DNA of 64,000 nt from Selaginella tamariscina (lineage: Eukaryota > Streptophyta > Lycopodiopsida > Selaginellales > Selaginellaceae), in assembly GCA_003024785.1 (NCBI GenBank), contig PUQB01000004.1, forward strand, positions 620,001-684,000, written 5' to 3'. The translations under genes and the position numbers were made by a program. This document shows positions 51,017 through 62,823 of the stretch, piece after piece (positions within the stretch are counted from its first letter, which is position 1; every line of letters starts with the position of its first letter). A model generated the notes under the pieces. It was not told the origin of the DNA, did no database searches, and saw only the letters and a list, made by a program, of their open reading frames with translations.

Positions 51017-51275
51017 AGATTAAAAGCTCGTTTATACACTTATGTACAGTGTGCCTACTGTTTCTTAGTCCTGAAATAACACAAAACTTGTAAGTATAAA
51101 GATTGACGTATATAGTATGTATCTATATATATATACACAATGTATACGATTAAAAAAAATTTAAACAAAATTTAAAGTTAAAATAAAATCAAACATAATT
51201 GACCTTAAACATATAAAAACTTCAAAGGAATTATCTCTTAATAAAAGCTAAGGCATATTCTCATCGTATACGGAA
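51017..51275. other. Convergent 3' spacer
   Basis: Lies between the 3' ends of USP (plus) and the LEA_2 gene (minus). AT-rich, no gene. Confidence 0.6.
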
Positions 51276-51646
51276 TCATCGGATTCTAAACCACGAAATT
51301 AATTGATATCTACAAGTACTAATGCTTTTATTTACCTGCAAGAGACAGGACTGTTTGAGAACCTCCGTTGTGCGCGGGTTTACAATAATATCGCAGTTTA
51401 CTTTAGCCTGCTCGTCCAAATGTAAACTAGATTAGTCCAGGAAAAGCTCTCTCTCTCTCACACACGCAAAATATGTGGCAATCTTACAGTCTACAGATAG
51501 ATGTATAACAGTGTATAAGATAGACAAACTACATGTACATATAAATGGAACTGAGCAAACAATAAGAATTGATTCTATACCGAGAGAGAGAGAGAGAGAG
51601 AAGAGAGAGAAGAGAACCACGCACACGCACACGCACACGCACACGC

Positions 51647-51708
<62 letters not shown>

Positions 51709-52634
51709 GGACGTGGGGCTTTATAACCCAAAACTCCACATTTCCGTCAAAATCTGTGTCTGTTTCAAGTTTGAGTCTCCCTTCAGCAATATCCAACAGC
51801 AGCCAAGCAGCATGCTTAAGCACTCTTATGCCCTTGAGATCCAACACAGCATCCACATCCGTAATACTCATAGCAGGCACCCGTCCACCTTGGAGAACAA
51901 CCTTCCCAAGTTCATCCCCTCTGTACCCAAGTTGCACTTCAATCCTGTTGTATTCCACTCCAAATACATTCGGATTCTTTAATCTGAGAAGCAGCTTGAA
52001 CTTCACGTCCAATCCAACCTATTCATAATATACACTGTTAATTTATATGGTAGTATGAAGAACATGGGCATGTTGTTATATTACATACAGATTATAAAAC
52101 AAATGAACAGATAGATAGGGCATACAAAAAATATAAAGAAAAAATATTATAAGTCCGCCAGACAAGCATACCTAAGTGGCTTAGTATATGATGATAGGTC
52201 CAAAAACCAAAGCAAACATTGATCATTTCAATGTAAATGAAACACGTATATAGCTTTGTACATAAAGTGTACAGTAGACACAAAGACACAAAAGTACTTA
52301 TGCGTGTAACTCAAGTCATTCTCTAAGGGATATGCATTACAATACTGACCTCCAAACTGTTCTCGGTAGCATCTGCCTTCTTGCTCCATGACATACTAAC
52401 AAGCTCCGCACGGCGAACATCGATCCTCACTTCCCTCGGCCACAGAATGAAGGACGCAGCCAGTCCGAATGCAAATATCCACAGGAAGACGACCAGACCT
52501 AGTCCTAGCGACCTGCAAATGCCGGACCGTCTCCTTCTTACCACGAGTACCGGCGGAAGTGAATCGCATCTTGAATCTGGTAACTTCGTGTACACAGGGT
52601 AGCCGATCGCCGATCCCTCCTGCTCCCTTCCCAT
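51276..52634 (-). CDS. NDR1/HIN1-like LEA_2 membrane protein
   Basis: Exon 1 52634-52350 (95 codons), exon 2 52018-51707 (104 codons), exon 3 51407 to a stop at 51276, all phase 0; about 242 aa. The N-terminus is cytosolic with RRRR (33-36), then a transmembrane segment at about 43-65, then a LEA_2 domain (VKFKLLLRLKNPNVFGVEYN, LGYRGDELG). Exon 3 carries VNCDIIVNPRTTEVLKQSC, which resembles the LEA_2 end. NHL proteins sit at the plasma membrane or ER and act in stress and defence responses; the exact role here is inferred from family. The intron 2 donor is CAG followed by (GT)n. Exon 3 might instead be spliced at GTAAAT (51334), so the last 18 residues are uncertain. Two telo-box-like motifs precede the ATG. 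Confidence 0.88.
51580..51706 (-). repeat. (GT)n/(GA)n tract at the LEA_2 intron 2 donor
   Basis: On the minus strand the exon ends CAG and runs straight into about 27 GT units, then GTGCGT units, then CT/GA repeats at 51583-51612. It is the longest microsatellite in the window and supplies the 5' splice site. Confidence 0.92.
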
Positions 52635-53626
52635 CCCTCTGGAATTGGAAAAACCCTAGTCCAGGAACCCTAAAAGCAAGTCTATTAAACAGGTTGGAAG
52701 TTCGAATCGCTTCATAAATGACCTTTAGCGACCTTTCAACTACGTGTCGAGTTATATAAGAAAGATGCCTTGCTTGTTCACGTAGAAAGAAAAGCTCACT
52801 ACGCAACAAAACTCATCAACAGAATGTCAACTTGCGAATAGTTTGTTAATTAAAGTTTAATTCTTAAGAAACATTAAACTTTACAATTAGTACGGAGACC
52901 GACCATAATGAATATAGATAGAGATGTTACGTTTGTACGGCTTTTAATTCATTAAATTCAAAAGATAAGAACCCTACATCCGTTAAATAATCTTTTAAAG
53001 TTTTAATGTTCACAAGTGTGAGCTGTCCATGGTATATAGATAGATTCACTTGGATAAGGCTTGTGTCATCAAACATCCTCCGTATAAACGAGAGGATATC
53101 CGTACAAGGAGGAGAATTCCCGTGATAAGGGGTATTCTTGGGTATATACTCTGATTTCATTAAAATTGCATGGCTGGCCGGCCTCATTTACAATGTTGGC
53201 ATCGTGTGATCTAAGAATCGTATAGTTGGCCACGCCGCCATTTATTCAATTCACCAAAACGAGGGCGACGGGGATCGATCCTGGAACATATCCGCCGTAC
53301 CCATGGGGCACGTCACAAGTGACCAGGTACGGTGTATCGCGGTAACTAGCGTTAACCCCTATGTAGCGGCCGTCGGATGCCGGGATCGTGCGGTGCAGGG
53401 ATTATTTATCCCGGCAATGTTTTCCTGCCGGCCGTCGCCATTTTTTATAATTTTCTAAATATTATGGTATTTACCATAATTAGACGGCACAGTATAGAAG
53501 AGAGAAAAACCCTCGAGTTTTATTGTTACCGAAGGCTTTTCGTTTTCTGTATTGCGTCTTCTTTCCCCGTTCTTGTTCATTCTCTGTTCTTGCGAGGCGC
53601 CCTACACGCGATCGATCACTAAAGAA
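52635..53626. promoter_or_regulatory. Divergent promoter region, LEA_2 / DLH
   Basis: 992 bases between two divergent starts. Near the LEA_2 start (52648-52675) are AAAACCCTAG and GAACCCTAAA, telo-box-like. I see no additional gene; an 86-codon minus-strand frame at 53187-52927 has no family signature. Confidence 0.5.
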
Positions 53627-55761
53627 ATGGCGACGGAGGCGTGCTGCGTGCGGGCGCCGCATTCGGACCATGAATCGTTGGGCTACGAGCAGAGCTTCGG
53701 TGTGAGAGCATACACGAACAGCTCGCCAGGCGCCAGGGAAGCCGTCATCCTTGTTTCCGATATCTTTGGTACGCAAATTCGCTCTTGATTCCATTTCTCA
53801 GGGGAAAAATCTCATTTTTCCCCAATCAAGCATCTTCCTCGCGATTTTTCCCTTCGGAAGCCTCTTCCGATCCGAAAATCTATGACTTTTCCGAAATCCA
53901 TTCAATCCATGAGAATCCGTGTTCTCTTCCGCAAATCTATCTATATCCCTGCATTATTTGATCATCTCTATCTGCATTTGCATTTCAGTGTTCGATCCGC
54001 ACAAAAGGGCATTTTTGTCAATCCATTTCACCTTATATATACGATTTGTCAACTACCGATTAGTTTGATCTTTCATATTCTTATGTTTTGTTCTAATATA
54101 TTTGATACTTGTTGTATTTGTTCTGTGTTTCATTCCGCTCAGGATGGAGTGCTCCACTCTTAAGGTAATGAATCCCCCGGTGGTTTGCACCTCCTGCCTG
54201 CTGCTGTTTCATAGGAGTAAAGCCATTGGTATATTAATATAGTTCCGCATGAGAGAGATTTGAGAAGATTTACGCTCACTCTGTTTTGGGTGTTCAACAG
54301 GAAGCTAGCGGACAAGGTAGCCGATGCCGGTTATGTGGTCGTGGTTCCAGATCTCTTGAACAATGATCCGTTCAGGCCTGCTGAGACCGGAAGCCCATTT
54401 GCAACTTTCCCGGCATGGATTAAGAACCACGAGCCGGTAAGTAGATTTTTCTCATTTACATGTTTTTGCATTAATTTTGTGTAATTTTTGTGAAGTCCAA
54501 GTCGATTCCCCAGTGTAGGAAGATTGTTCAGATCCTCAAGTCCAAGGGTATCTCTTCAATTGGCATAGCAGGCTTCTGTTGGGGCGGTATGTTATTTGGT
54601 GGCCATTTGTTTCTTTTCAAACTCTCTCTCTCTCTGTCTATCTATCTATCTATCTATATATAGTGCTAGTACATCATAAACGCATATAATATTTGTAATT
54701 GAACTACAGCTAAAGTTGCGGCTCTGATGGGTAGAGAAGACGATGTCAAGGCCGTGGTGCTCTTGCATCCTTCTTTTGTCACGGTGGATGATATGAAAGG
54801 TAAACCATGGCGTAGATTCTATATGCATATAATATGAATAATGTGGATGAGTCATTTACGCATACATATGGTGTGTTATAGTAAATATATGATAAGCAAT
54901 GAGTCATTCAATGAGTTTTACGTAACTCATTGTTTTTAGCGATCCCAAACATACGATAAGTTATAGTAAATATATGATAAAGCAATGAGTCACTCAATGA
55001 GTTTTACATAAACTTTTATTCTTGAGAGGTTTGACAAAGTGGAAACGCGCTTTTATGCAGAGATTCGAGCACATGCGGCCATACTTGCTGCTGAAGTGGA
55101 TCAAGGCACTCCACCATCGGTCATCGAAGAGTTCCGTGGAATACTTGCAAGTCGTGCCGAGGTATAAAATATAAATATATTCTTTGAACTCTTTTTTGTC
55201 ATTTTTGTTGGCTGCCAAACTCATTTTGACAATCATATATATAACACAAAACACGCGTGTATGTATGCATATGCATGCATTTACAGCTCTTACCTATCTA
55301 TGTCGTGATACTGTGTATTTGTACGCTTGTATATTACATATATGCGACAATTGGTCTATTATAATGTGAGTTGGTGTATGTCTCCATTTGCATATTATAT
55401 ATGCGAACAATTGATACAGTATAATGTGTGTTCAACGTGTACATATCTCTATATACGATCTGCATTTTTGTGTATATGATGTCTTAAGATATATATTATA
55501 TATATATATATGCCATTGGTTGTTATGGATATGTATATATTAGAAAAATCTCAATCATCATGATTTATGTACTTGGTAATACGTAATTTCATAATAATTA
55601 AATTGACTTATACGGTGTAGGTGGAGTGGTACATAAAGTTTTATCCGGGTGCGTCGCATGGGTGGACTGTGAGGTACGATGTGACAAATGAGAAGGCGGT
55701 GGCACAGGCGGAAGAGGCTCACCAAGATATGCTAAGCTGGTTCTGGAGATTCCTCAAGTAA
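53627..55761 (+). CDS. Dienelactone hydrolase family protein, 240 aa
   Basis: Seven exons: 53627-53768, 54143-54164 (22 bases), 54301-54436, 54496-54586, 54710-54799, 55061-55161, 55621-55761. An alternative in-frame acceptor at CCCCAG would start exon 4 at 54514 (six codons shorter). Alpha/beta hydrolase with a Cys-Asp-His triad: Cys128 in GFCWGAK, Asp174 in AAEVDQGTPP, His207 in FYPGASHGW. Other family blocks are VILVSDIFGW, PDLLNNDPF and the C-terminal FWRFLK. The length is normal and all phases agree. Plant members are cytosolic hydrolases of poorly known substrate, often annotated as carboxymethylenebutenolidase or endo-1,3;1,4-beta-glucanase-like; the substrate cannot be read from sequence. 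Confidence 0.96.
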
Positions 55762-56408
55762 GGTATTACTGTCCCTGTTCTGGGGCATATTCAGTTTTGT
55801 TTTTTCTTAAGAAAAATATATTGGCGCTCTTTAGATATTCCCTTTCTTTTACATACAATCCACCACTAGAATATTATATCCATATATTCTAATATATAGG
55901 AATATACTTTAAAAATATTAGAATGACGTCAAGATTGGTATATACTGACGTCGATGTCTAGAATCTTATGAACATGGGACATAGCAAATGGTGGTTAGCG
56001 ATTATATTATGGTAAAACATTAAAATATAATTTTAATGTTTAAACTGTATATACATGTATATTAGTAATATACGGAAATGTTTTATGACTGAGAGCGTGG
56101 ATTATAACACACGCACACAAACACACACCAGAGCATCCACATTGAAGATGCGGTCACACAATAACAATGATTTCGTGCCTTTTTGGCCAACATGCCCAAA
56201 TACATGACAGCCTTTGGTATTGTTATATTGTGTTTTTGCTTAATATCTACAGTTGTATAAACTATTATATACGTATTTTATATTGATTTCGTTCTATATA
56301 CATATAGTATATTCCATATAATATACATGCAAATGCTGCTGTGTCCATCTATATATATTTCTCTTCATACACACGCACAGGGACAACTTGTTATATATAT
56401 ATATATAT

Positions 56409-56446
<38 letters not shown>

Positions 56447-57481
56447 TGTACTAACCGAGTGCTCATTGCATTTGAGTTTTACTCACAAACAATCACAGCC
56501 AGTAATCTCGTGTTCATGTCAGACGCACTTGGTATCATTCCCTAGGTGCGCAATACGTCTCATCTCTCTCTCTCTCTCTATATATATATAGAGAGAGAGA
56601 GAGGAGAGAGAAGAGAGAGAGAGAGTTTCAGTGTAAATATATACATAATATACATATATAAATATGTGTGTGAGCTCGTGTGTATATTTTTTTGCTCCCT
56701 ATTTTGTTTGAAACTGATTGATGGTACAATGTGTAACGATGTGTACTAACGACCTTTACAGAATGTTACAAAAGTGTATGATATGTTTTGATTGTACTTT
56801 GTTGTCTGTGTTGATTGTACTTGACAATGTATGTGTGAGTTCTCAAGCTGCTCATAAAACTTGAAGCCCTTACATGTCTATATATGCGTGTGTGGTTGTG
56901 TGTATGTTGAGTTTGCTGGCTTGTGATTGATTTGATTGATGTTTCTACGACCTTTACAGACTGTTTGTTATTGTAACAAATTAGCCTACATTGTATCACT
57001 AAACGGACTTAAAGAGATTCGAACTTGGCAAGTATATATATATATATATATATATATTATTGATATATATTGTGTGTGTGTGTGTGTAGAACTCTGTTTG
57101 TAACCCAAACATGCGTGTGCATACATATATGTTTATATACACATGTTGTTGCATTTGTGTCTTATTTATATATATATTGAAAGACAAGTATATATTGTGT
57201 GTACATATTTCTTTGATGCTAATTTGTTGGAGTGGGGTCATAAATAGATAAAGCGTTTAAATCTTATTTGTTACTTGAAATTGAATTAATGGATTAAATA
57301 ATTATTTCATACATAACAATAGTTAAAATAGATGTCCCATTCAAATATAAATAGCATATATTATTTAAATAATGTCTTTAAAATTTGTAAGGTTAACTAT
57401 TTAAAACCTAATTTTATTTTAGTTTTATTAATGAAAACTTAAACATTTATCAGTGGAGGTTTTTGGGTTAGGGTTCTAGCC
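55762..57481. other. Spacer with microsatellites and a RidA exon scrap
   Basis: AT-rich, with (TA)n(GA)n at 56390-56440 and (CT)n(TA)n(GA)n at 56560-56625. The only coding-like piece is the RidA exon 2 copy described separately. GGTTAGGGTTCTAG at 57467-57480, a telo-box-like motif, ends the spacer. Confidence 0.7.
56455..56545 (+). pseudogene. Stray RidA exon 2 copy
   Basis: Aligns with 58476-58566 of the RidA gene: TACTCACAAACAATCACAGC against TATTCACAAGCAATCAAAGC, through LVFMSDALGIIP. The Glu codon at the exon end has become TAG, and a GT follows. It lies about 1 kb upstream of the true gene, in the same orientation. No other RidA exon is nearby. Confidence 0.88.
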
Positions 57482-59302
57482 ATGGCTTCCAGTTCGTTCT
57501 TGCGGATGCCTGGGGCGCAATCCATTGGTGTCCGTAGCGTCAGATACGGAGGTGTTGTTGATAGGCGGCCGATCAGCCTGCAAAGGAAAATGGCTCCGTT
57601 TGCATGCAATTCCACTGTTTCGGCACAGGGCGTCACGGAAATATCAAGTAAGTGCCATATCGATCTCGTGCGCGTGCCTGTTCGTGTGCGCCAAACGGAC
57701 AGAACACTGAGCCACACACACGGCCTGCATTTTGGGTTTTGCCTGTTGGTCATGGTTTGTTGCTTTAAGTTGTAGATGATATAAATATATTCTCATCACA
57801 CACACACACACACACACACGAGGTCACATTTTTTCAAGTAACAACAAGCATAAAGCCTTGTAACAGGACACAATAAGAGAACAATTGCTTTTGTGGTTTT
57901 AGTCTATTGAAAATAATTGTTGCTTACAATATGCAACTTCAATGTTTGGTTTTGCATATTGCATGCAAAATTCACGACTTACGATGTGTCTTATCGATTT
58001 GTTGGGCATAGGGTATGCATACGCGCACACGCACGCATGCATCTCATTTATAGTATAAGTGTACGTATTATTTTCAAGAACAATCTGTGTGCAACTTCTG
58101 GTGTCACTGCTTGTCACAAAATGAGATCAGCTCTCTCTCTATATTGTGTTTGTGTATAAAGAGAGAGATATACGAAGACATACACACTTGATTTTCATGT
58201 TCATCATTACAGTTCTGATTAATATTTATTAATTTACTAATATTATATAGATAGATAGATAGAGAGAGAAGAGAGAGAGAGAGAGAGCCTCGATTATTGT
58301 AAGTTTCTATCCATTAACAGGTAAATGGCAAAAGAAATAGATTGTGTTATTCTGAACTTTTAATACTACACATCCACACATTCGCATGCACACGCGCTCA
58401 CACACACACGCTGTAATTGACCACATTTTACTTATCAAATTTATGCATTGCAGAGAAGGAAGCAATTGCGACAGAAAAGGCACCTGCTGCACTTGGGCCT
58501 TATTCACAAGCAATCAAAGCCAACAATCTTGTGTTTGTGTCAGGCGCACTTGGTCTCATTCCCGAGGTATGCAACACACACACACACACACACACATATC
58601 TGTTATTGTATTTGCTCACTGTTATTGCTACTGCTTCCATGCATTACATGGTAGTAAATGCTAACTTTACAAACTAGCAAATGATGGCTATGTTTTAGTC
58701 TATTTGATGTGTGATGCCAACAATATACAATAACTATTGGTTAAGCCTAGATGTTTTAAATTTAAGCTGTTTTTACAACTGGGAAATTGCCTTGACACTG
58801 TGAAGGACAAACTGAACAGGTAAGTAAACACGATGGTTCTAGTTTGTTAATTTTCTTTATTGTACTTTTTGTTTACAGGCACTTAAAAACATTGGTGAGA
58901 TTCTCAAAGCTTCTGGTGCTACCTACAGCTCAGTTGTGAAGACAACTATCATGTAACATTTGTGTATGTGTGTGCGTGCGCGTGTGTCTTTGTGTACGTG
59001 TTGCCACATTGGGTTTTCTTTAGGCTGGCGGATCTTTCAGACTACAAGACAGTGAATGAGATTTATGGGAAATGTAAGTACATATTTGTTAAATGTGTTT
59101 GTTTGATTATATATTTGCTATATATATGATACATATAAATGTTTTGTTATATATATATATATATATATGTTTTTTCTTTGTTTAATCGGTTCGAGGTATG
59201 TGTACAGATTTTCCAGCGCCATCGCCAGCACGATCAGCTTATCAAGTTGCTGCTCTACCTTTAAATGCTCGGGTTGAAATTGAGTGTATTGCAGCTTTGT
59301 GA
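57482..59302 (+). CDS. RIDA: RidA (YjgF/YER057c/UK114), plastid-type
   Basis: 2-imino/enamine deaminase that removes reactive intermediates from threonine dehydratase and protects PLP enzymes; in plants it is plastidial. Exons: 57482-57647 (transit-like leader rich in Ser/Arg), 58454-58566 (APAALGPYSQAIKANNLVFV, LGLIPE), 58879-58952 (LKNIGEILKASGATYSSVVK), 59024-59073 (LADLSDYKTVNEIYGK), 59208-59302 (PSPARSAYQVAALPLNARVE, then IECIAAL and stop). PARS carries the conserved catalytic Arg. The expected exon between LIPE and ALKN (TGKF...QTEQ) lies at 58778-58819 but has lost its acceptor G and contains a stop. Skipping it keeps the frame (165 aa); with it the protein would be about 180 aa. A telo-box-like motif precedes the ATG. 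Confidence 0.93.
58778..58819 (+). pseudogene. Degraded RidA exon 3
   Basis: Forty-two bases where the family has 45. The start codes TGK and the end codes QTEQ in the gene frame, but the middle (DTVKD) is shifted by one and the gene frame hits TGA. The base before the exon reads TTTTACA where TTTTACAG is expected. The donor after it (CAG|GTAAGT) is perfect. Either a decaying exon or uncorrected base-calling errors. Confidence 0.8.
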
Positions 59303-60754
59303 AGCTGACATTTTTTTTTTCCCAGAACCAATGAATTTTACTGGTTATGTGTGTGTGTGTGTGAGGGAGAGGATATATCTAATTTATCTTGAAAATAATA
59401 ATATCTAAAAATAAATATAAAAATAATATAAGATTTATTAAAAAAAATGCATAAAAAGATAGAAATTTTCTTTTATTGTTTAAATTATTATACTATTAAT
59501 TTATTATTATAACATAATTAATATTTTTAAAATAATTTCTATGTCACGTATGCACATGCACATAATAAATTGAGCATAACATAATGTCTTTCCTCTTAAT
59601 ATAATTTCTTTTGTTATTTAAATAAACAAGTTATGCTATATTCATAACAACTTCATTGTTATGTGCAAAAACATTTGCTTCTTAATTATAAAAACCAAAT
59701 ACACTAATTTAAATTTTATATATAATATTTATAAGAGTTAAATCAAACTTATTTTCACATCCTTTTATTTATTAAATATAAGCTAGTTAAATCATACATA
59801 ATTTGAACTAAATATATAATCTATATGTATTTAAATATTAGATATTAAAGTTGATCTTATTTCTTATACAAAATTCATATTAAAGCTTCAAAAGTTCTGA
59901 TAAAGACATATATATTGACATTAAGATTTTCCGACATTAACATAAACACATGTAGGTACACATACAAGTATGTGTTAATTTTTCTAAACATATAAGTGTT
60001 TAATTGAAATTTGAATTTGAAATAAGATATGAGCCATCCAATTCAAATATATATTTAAGTATGTATTGCATTATTGATATTTATTTAAATATATTAATTA
60101 TATAAAATTTTAATTACAAAGTTCAATAAATAAATAGACATACATACACATACAAATTAAAATTTAAAACTAAAATAAAATAAAATTATCCAATTAAAAC
60201 ATATTTTTAACATGTACTTCATTATAAAAACATTTTTTAACAATCTAGTCCTTCCCATATAATTCATGGCCAATATTAATCTTAAGTAATATTACTAGTA
60301 ATTAAAACTTTCAAAATTGATTAAATTAAACTTTAAAAATAAGAAATGAAATTTAACTTTTAAATTATAAATATATGGTATATAAATTTAAACTGTACTG
60401 GTGTATGTAAAGTATACATATTATATATTTGTAAAAACTTAAATTTCTTATTTAAAATTACATATTAAATATTTTTATTTGAAAGTTTATAATTTAAAAT
60501 GTAAATATGAGATTTATACTAACTAGATATATATTTTTATAATTAATATTTCTTAAATAAGTTACCAAGTTTCTTTTTAAGATTCATAAAAAAACATAAC
60601 ATATACCATTTCAAAAAATTTAAACTTTGTCAAACTCATATCTAAATAATTTTAATAATTAAGATTAAAAGAAAATATAAATACGGAACAGCACAATAGG
60701 TTTGCCTAGAGATAAATAAAAAATAATATTAAATTGTATAATGCGTATGATAAT
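59303..60754. other. Convergent AT-rich spacer
   Basis: Between the 3' ends of RidA and the C2orf69-like gene. Extremely AT-rich, with a short GT tract at 59349. No gene or known repeat seen. Confidence 0.65.
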
Positions 60755-62492
60755 TTAATCTACTGAAATCTCAAAAACTTCGAGAATGGCAAAATGCATA
60801 TCTAAGCTACTAGTCTCCTCACTAAAGTACATTTTTTCTTCGACCTTGAGTTTCGCATCGGCAAACAGTCTCCCTACTTCTCTCAGCTCTTTCACACACT
60901 GGTCCTTCTCTGCACATAACCAACCCCTCAAAGGATCTCTCCATTGCCGTGGTGTCCCGTGCATATACACAGTTAACCCTGTATCTTTGGTGCTTGCAAC
61001 CTACACAAATCATGATTGAGCATATAGTAGACGAGTACGGTGTGAAACTTAATGAAGAAAATGAGTTAAATAGATGTCATAAGATGTGACTTGCATACGC
61101 TTTATAGAAGTAGAAGCATAATGGTACGAGGGTCAGGTTTAATAACATGCTCCAACATGTTAAAGTAAAAGATAATGTGACTCGTAACTAAGTAATGGTA
61201 TGGTAGCTTATTTGTTCATTGTGTAGTTAACTATAACAAACCTTGGCGATCTGCTCCAGAACGTTCTTGTCGGTCATGTAAGCCCCACATTCGTTCATGC
61301 CAACGTCTATATAGTGAAACTGTTCAATGCTGTTGAGAAATTCTTCCCCAGTTCGTGGAAGTGATGTAAATTCTGAAATTTTCATATGTAAACTACCAAT
61401 AGAATCTCTCTCCCCTCTCTCTCTCTCTCTGCGTGTGCATGTGAACGGACACATACCTGTGGCGTTGGGAGTTGAAGAACAAGATGAGTTCTTGTAGTCT
61501 GGTGAATGAATATATGCTAGCTCGGCCATTAGTTGGTTTAACACTACACCTCCTTTGCTGAAACCCATGAGGATAGTTCTGTAAGCCGCTGAAGAATCTG
61601 GAGGTTCAGATTTGCTCGTGCCAAGCTACTTGCAAGTCAAACAACCACAACCTGATTAGATTCCACATATACATTAATGTTAGATACACGTGCGTGTCAT
61701 CTATATGCATGCGCATATCCATCCATTCGAAATACGGATATATATATATATATATATCTATATATATATAAGCCACACACATACATTAACGCATATACAC
61801 ACATTAGTTTATTTGATTCTTTTGCAAGAGAAACATACTCTCATGATAAACAGGCACACACGAGTTACAGAGTAAGTTTACATTATCTGTATATATTATC
61901 TTAAATAACATATATCTTGTATAACATAATACACACTGCTATAAGTATCAACCTTAAAAACCTTAAATTTCATATGTAAACATGATGTATAAATCTGCTA
62001 CTTCTCTCTCAACACACACACACACACATACACACATTGTGTGTGTGTGTGTCAGTGTGGGTGTGTACAAACTAGTTATGGTACCTGGCGAGCAGCATCT
62101 CTGAGAACACTAAGAGTGGTCGTGGCAGCAGGCAATTCTCGAGGATCGTACCAATAAGGATTGCCCCACCGATTCACCCAATGCAAGAAGCCATCATAAC
62201 ACGCCATAGATTTCCAGGCAAACCGCGGAGCTTCTACAATCCAAACATCCACTCCGGGCCCGAGCTTCTGTGAAAGAATCGGTCCTATATTTTTGATATT
62301 GGACAAGCAATCAACAGTCGGACTGAGCACACGATCTATCTGCTTCACATGATCCCCCAGGAACAGCACCGCATTGATCCTCTGTTGCTGCTGCTGTCTA
62401 ATCGACACATCTCCAAATACCGGAGAGACTATGGAGGAGGATCCCGTGCGGCCCCGCGCTCGCACCAAGCTCGAAATCCTCTCCGTCGCCAT
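60755..62492 (-). CDS. C2orf69-like (UPF0565) alpha/beta hydrolase, 317 aa
   Basis: Four exons: 62492-62085, 61625-61457, 61372-61242, 61000-60755; all phases agree. Blocks: INAVLFLGDHVKQ, VWIVEAPRFAWKSMACYDGF, a nucleophile elbow MGFSKGG (Ser about 159), FHYIDVGMNECGAYMTD, and a C-terminal VYMHGTPRQWRDPLRGWLCA. This pattern fits the conserved C2orf69/UPF0565 family, whose human member is mitochondrial and serine-hydrolase-like. The biochemical role in plants is unknown to me. A telo-box-like AACCCTAA (minus strand, about 62510-62502) lies about 10 bases before the ATG. The first exon has a poly-Gln run (RQQQQQR). Confidence 0.88.
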
Positions 62493-62769
62493 AGCTGCAT
62501 TTTAGGGTTCTTACCATTTTATAACTTACAAGCATAGCTGCATTTTACATTGAAAACAAGTCCATCTTTCACACACACACACACACACCTTCCACTTCTC
62601 TCTTTTAAAAACAAAACGAAGTGTTTTATAATCTTACCGTTTAGCAGCACGTACGCGCGCGCGCGCACACACACACACAAGTTTGCAACCTTTTTATATA
62701 CATACGATAAAATGTGCATGGGATTTATTCTATAACGAGTTCACTTCTCATTGTTACGACTCTCCCTCC

Positions 62770-62805
<36 letters not shown>

Positions 62806-62823
62806 GTTCAAATGAAATTGGTT
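62493..62823. other. Head-to-tail spacer with microsatellites
   Basis: Separates the C2orf69-like start from the mini-RNase III stop, both minus strand. Contains (CA)n at 62572-62588, (GC)n(AC)n at 62655-62680, and (CT)n(AC)n at 62770-62806. No gene. Confidence 0.7.

Noticed and set aside
51432..52012. Frames with long Val-Cys or Thr-His runs (also at 47904-48245)
   Set aside because: They are translations of (GT)n/(CA)n tracts; only the part outside the repeat, the LEA_2 exon, is real.
57439..57753. 104-codon minus-strand frame opposite RidA exon 1
   Set aside because: Antisense of the RidA leader exon, with no family pattern.
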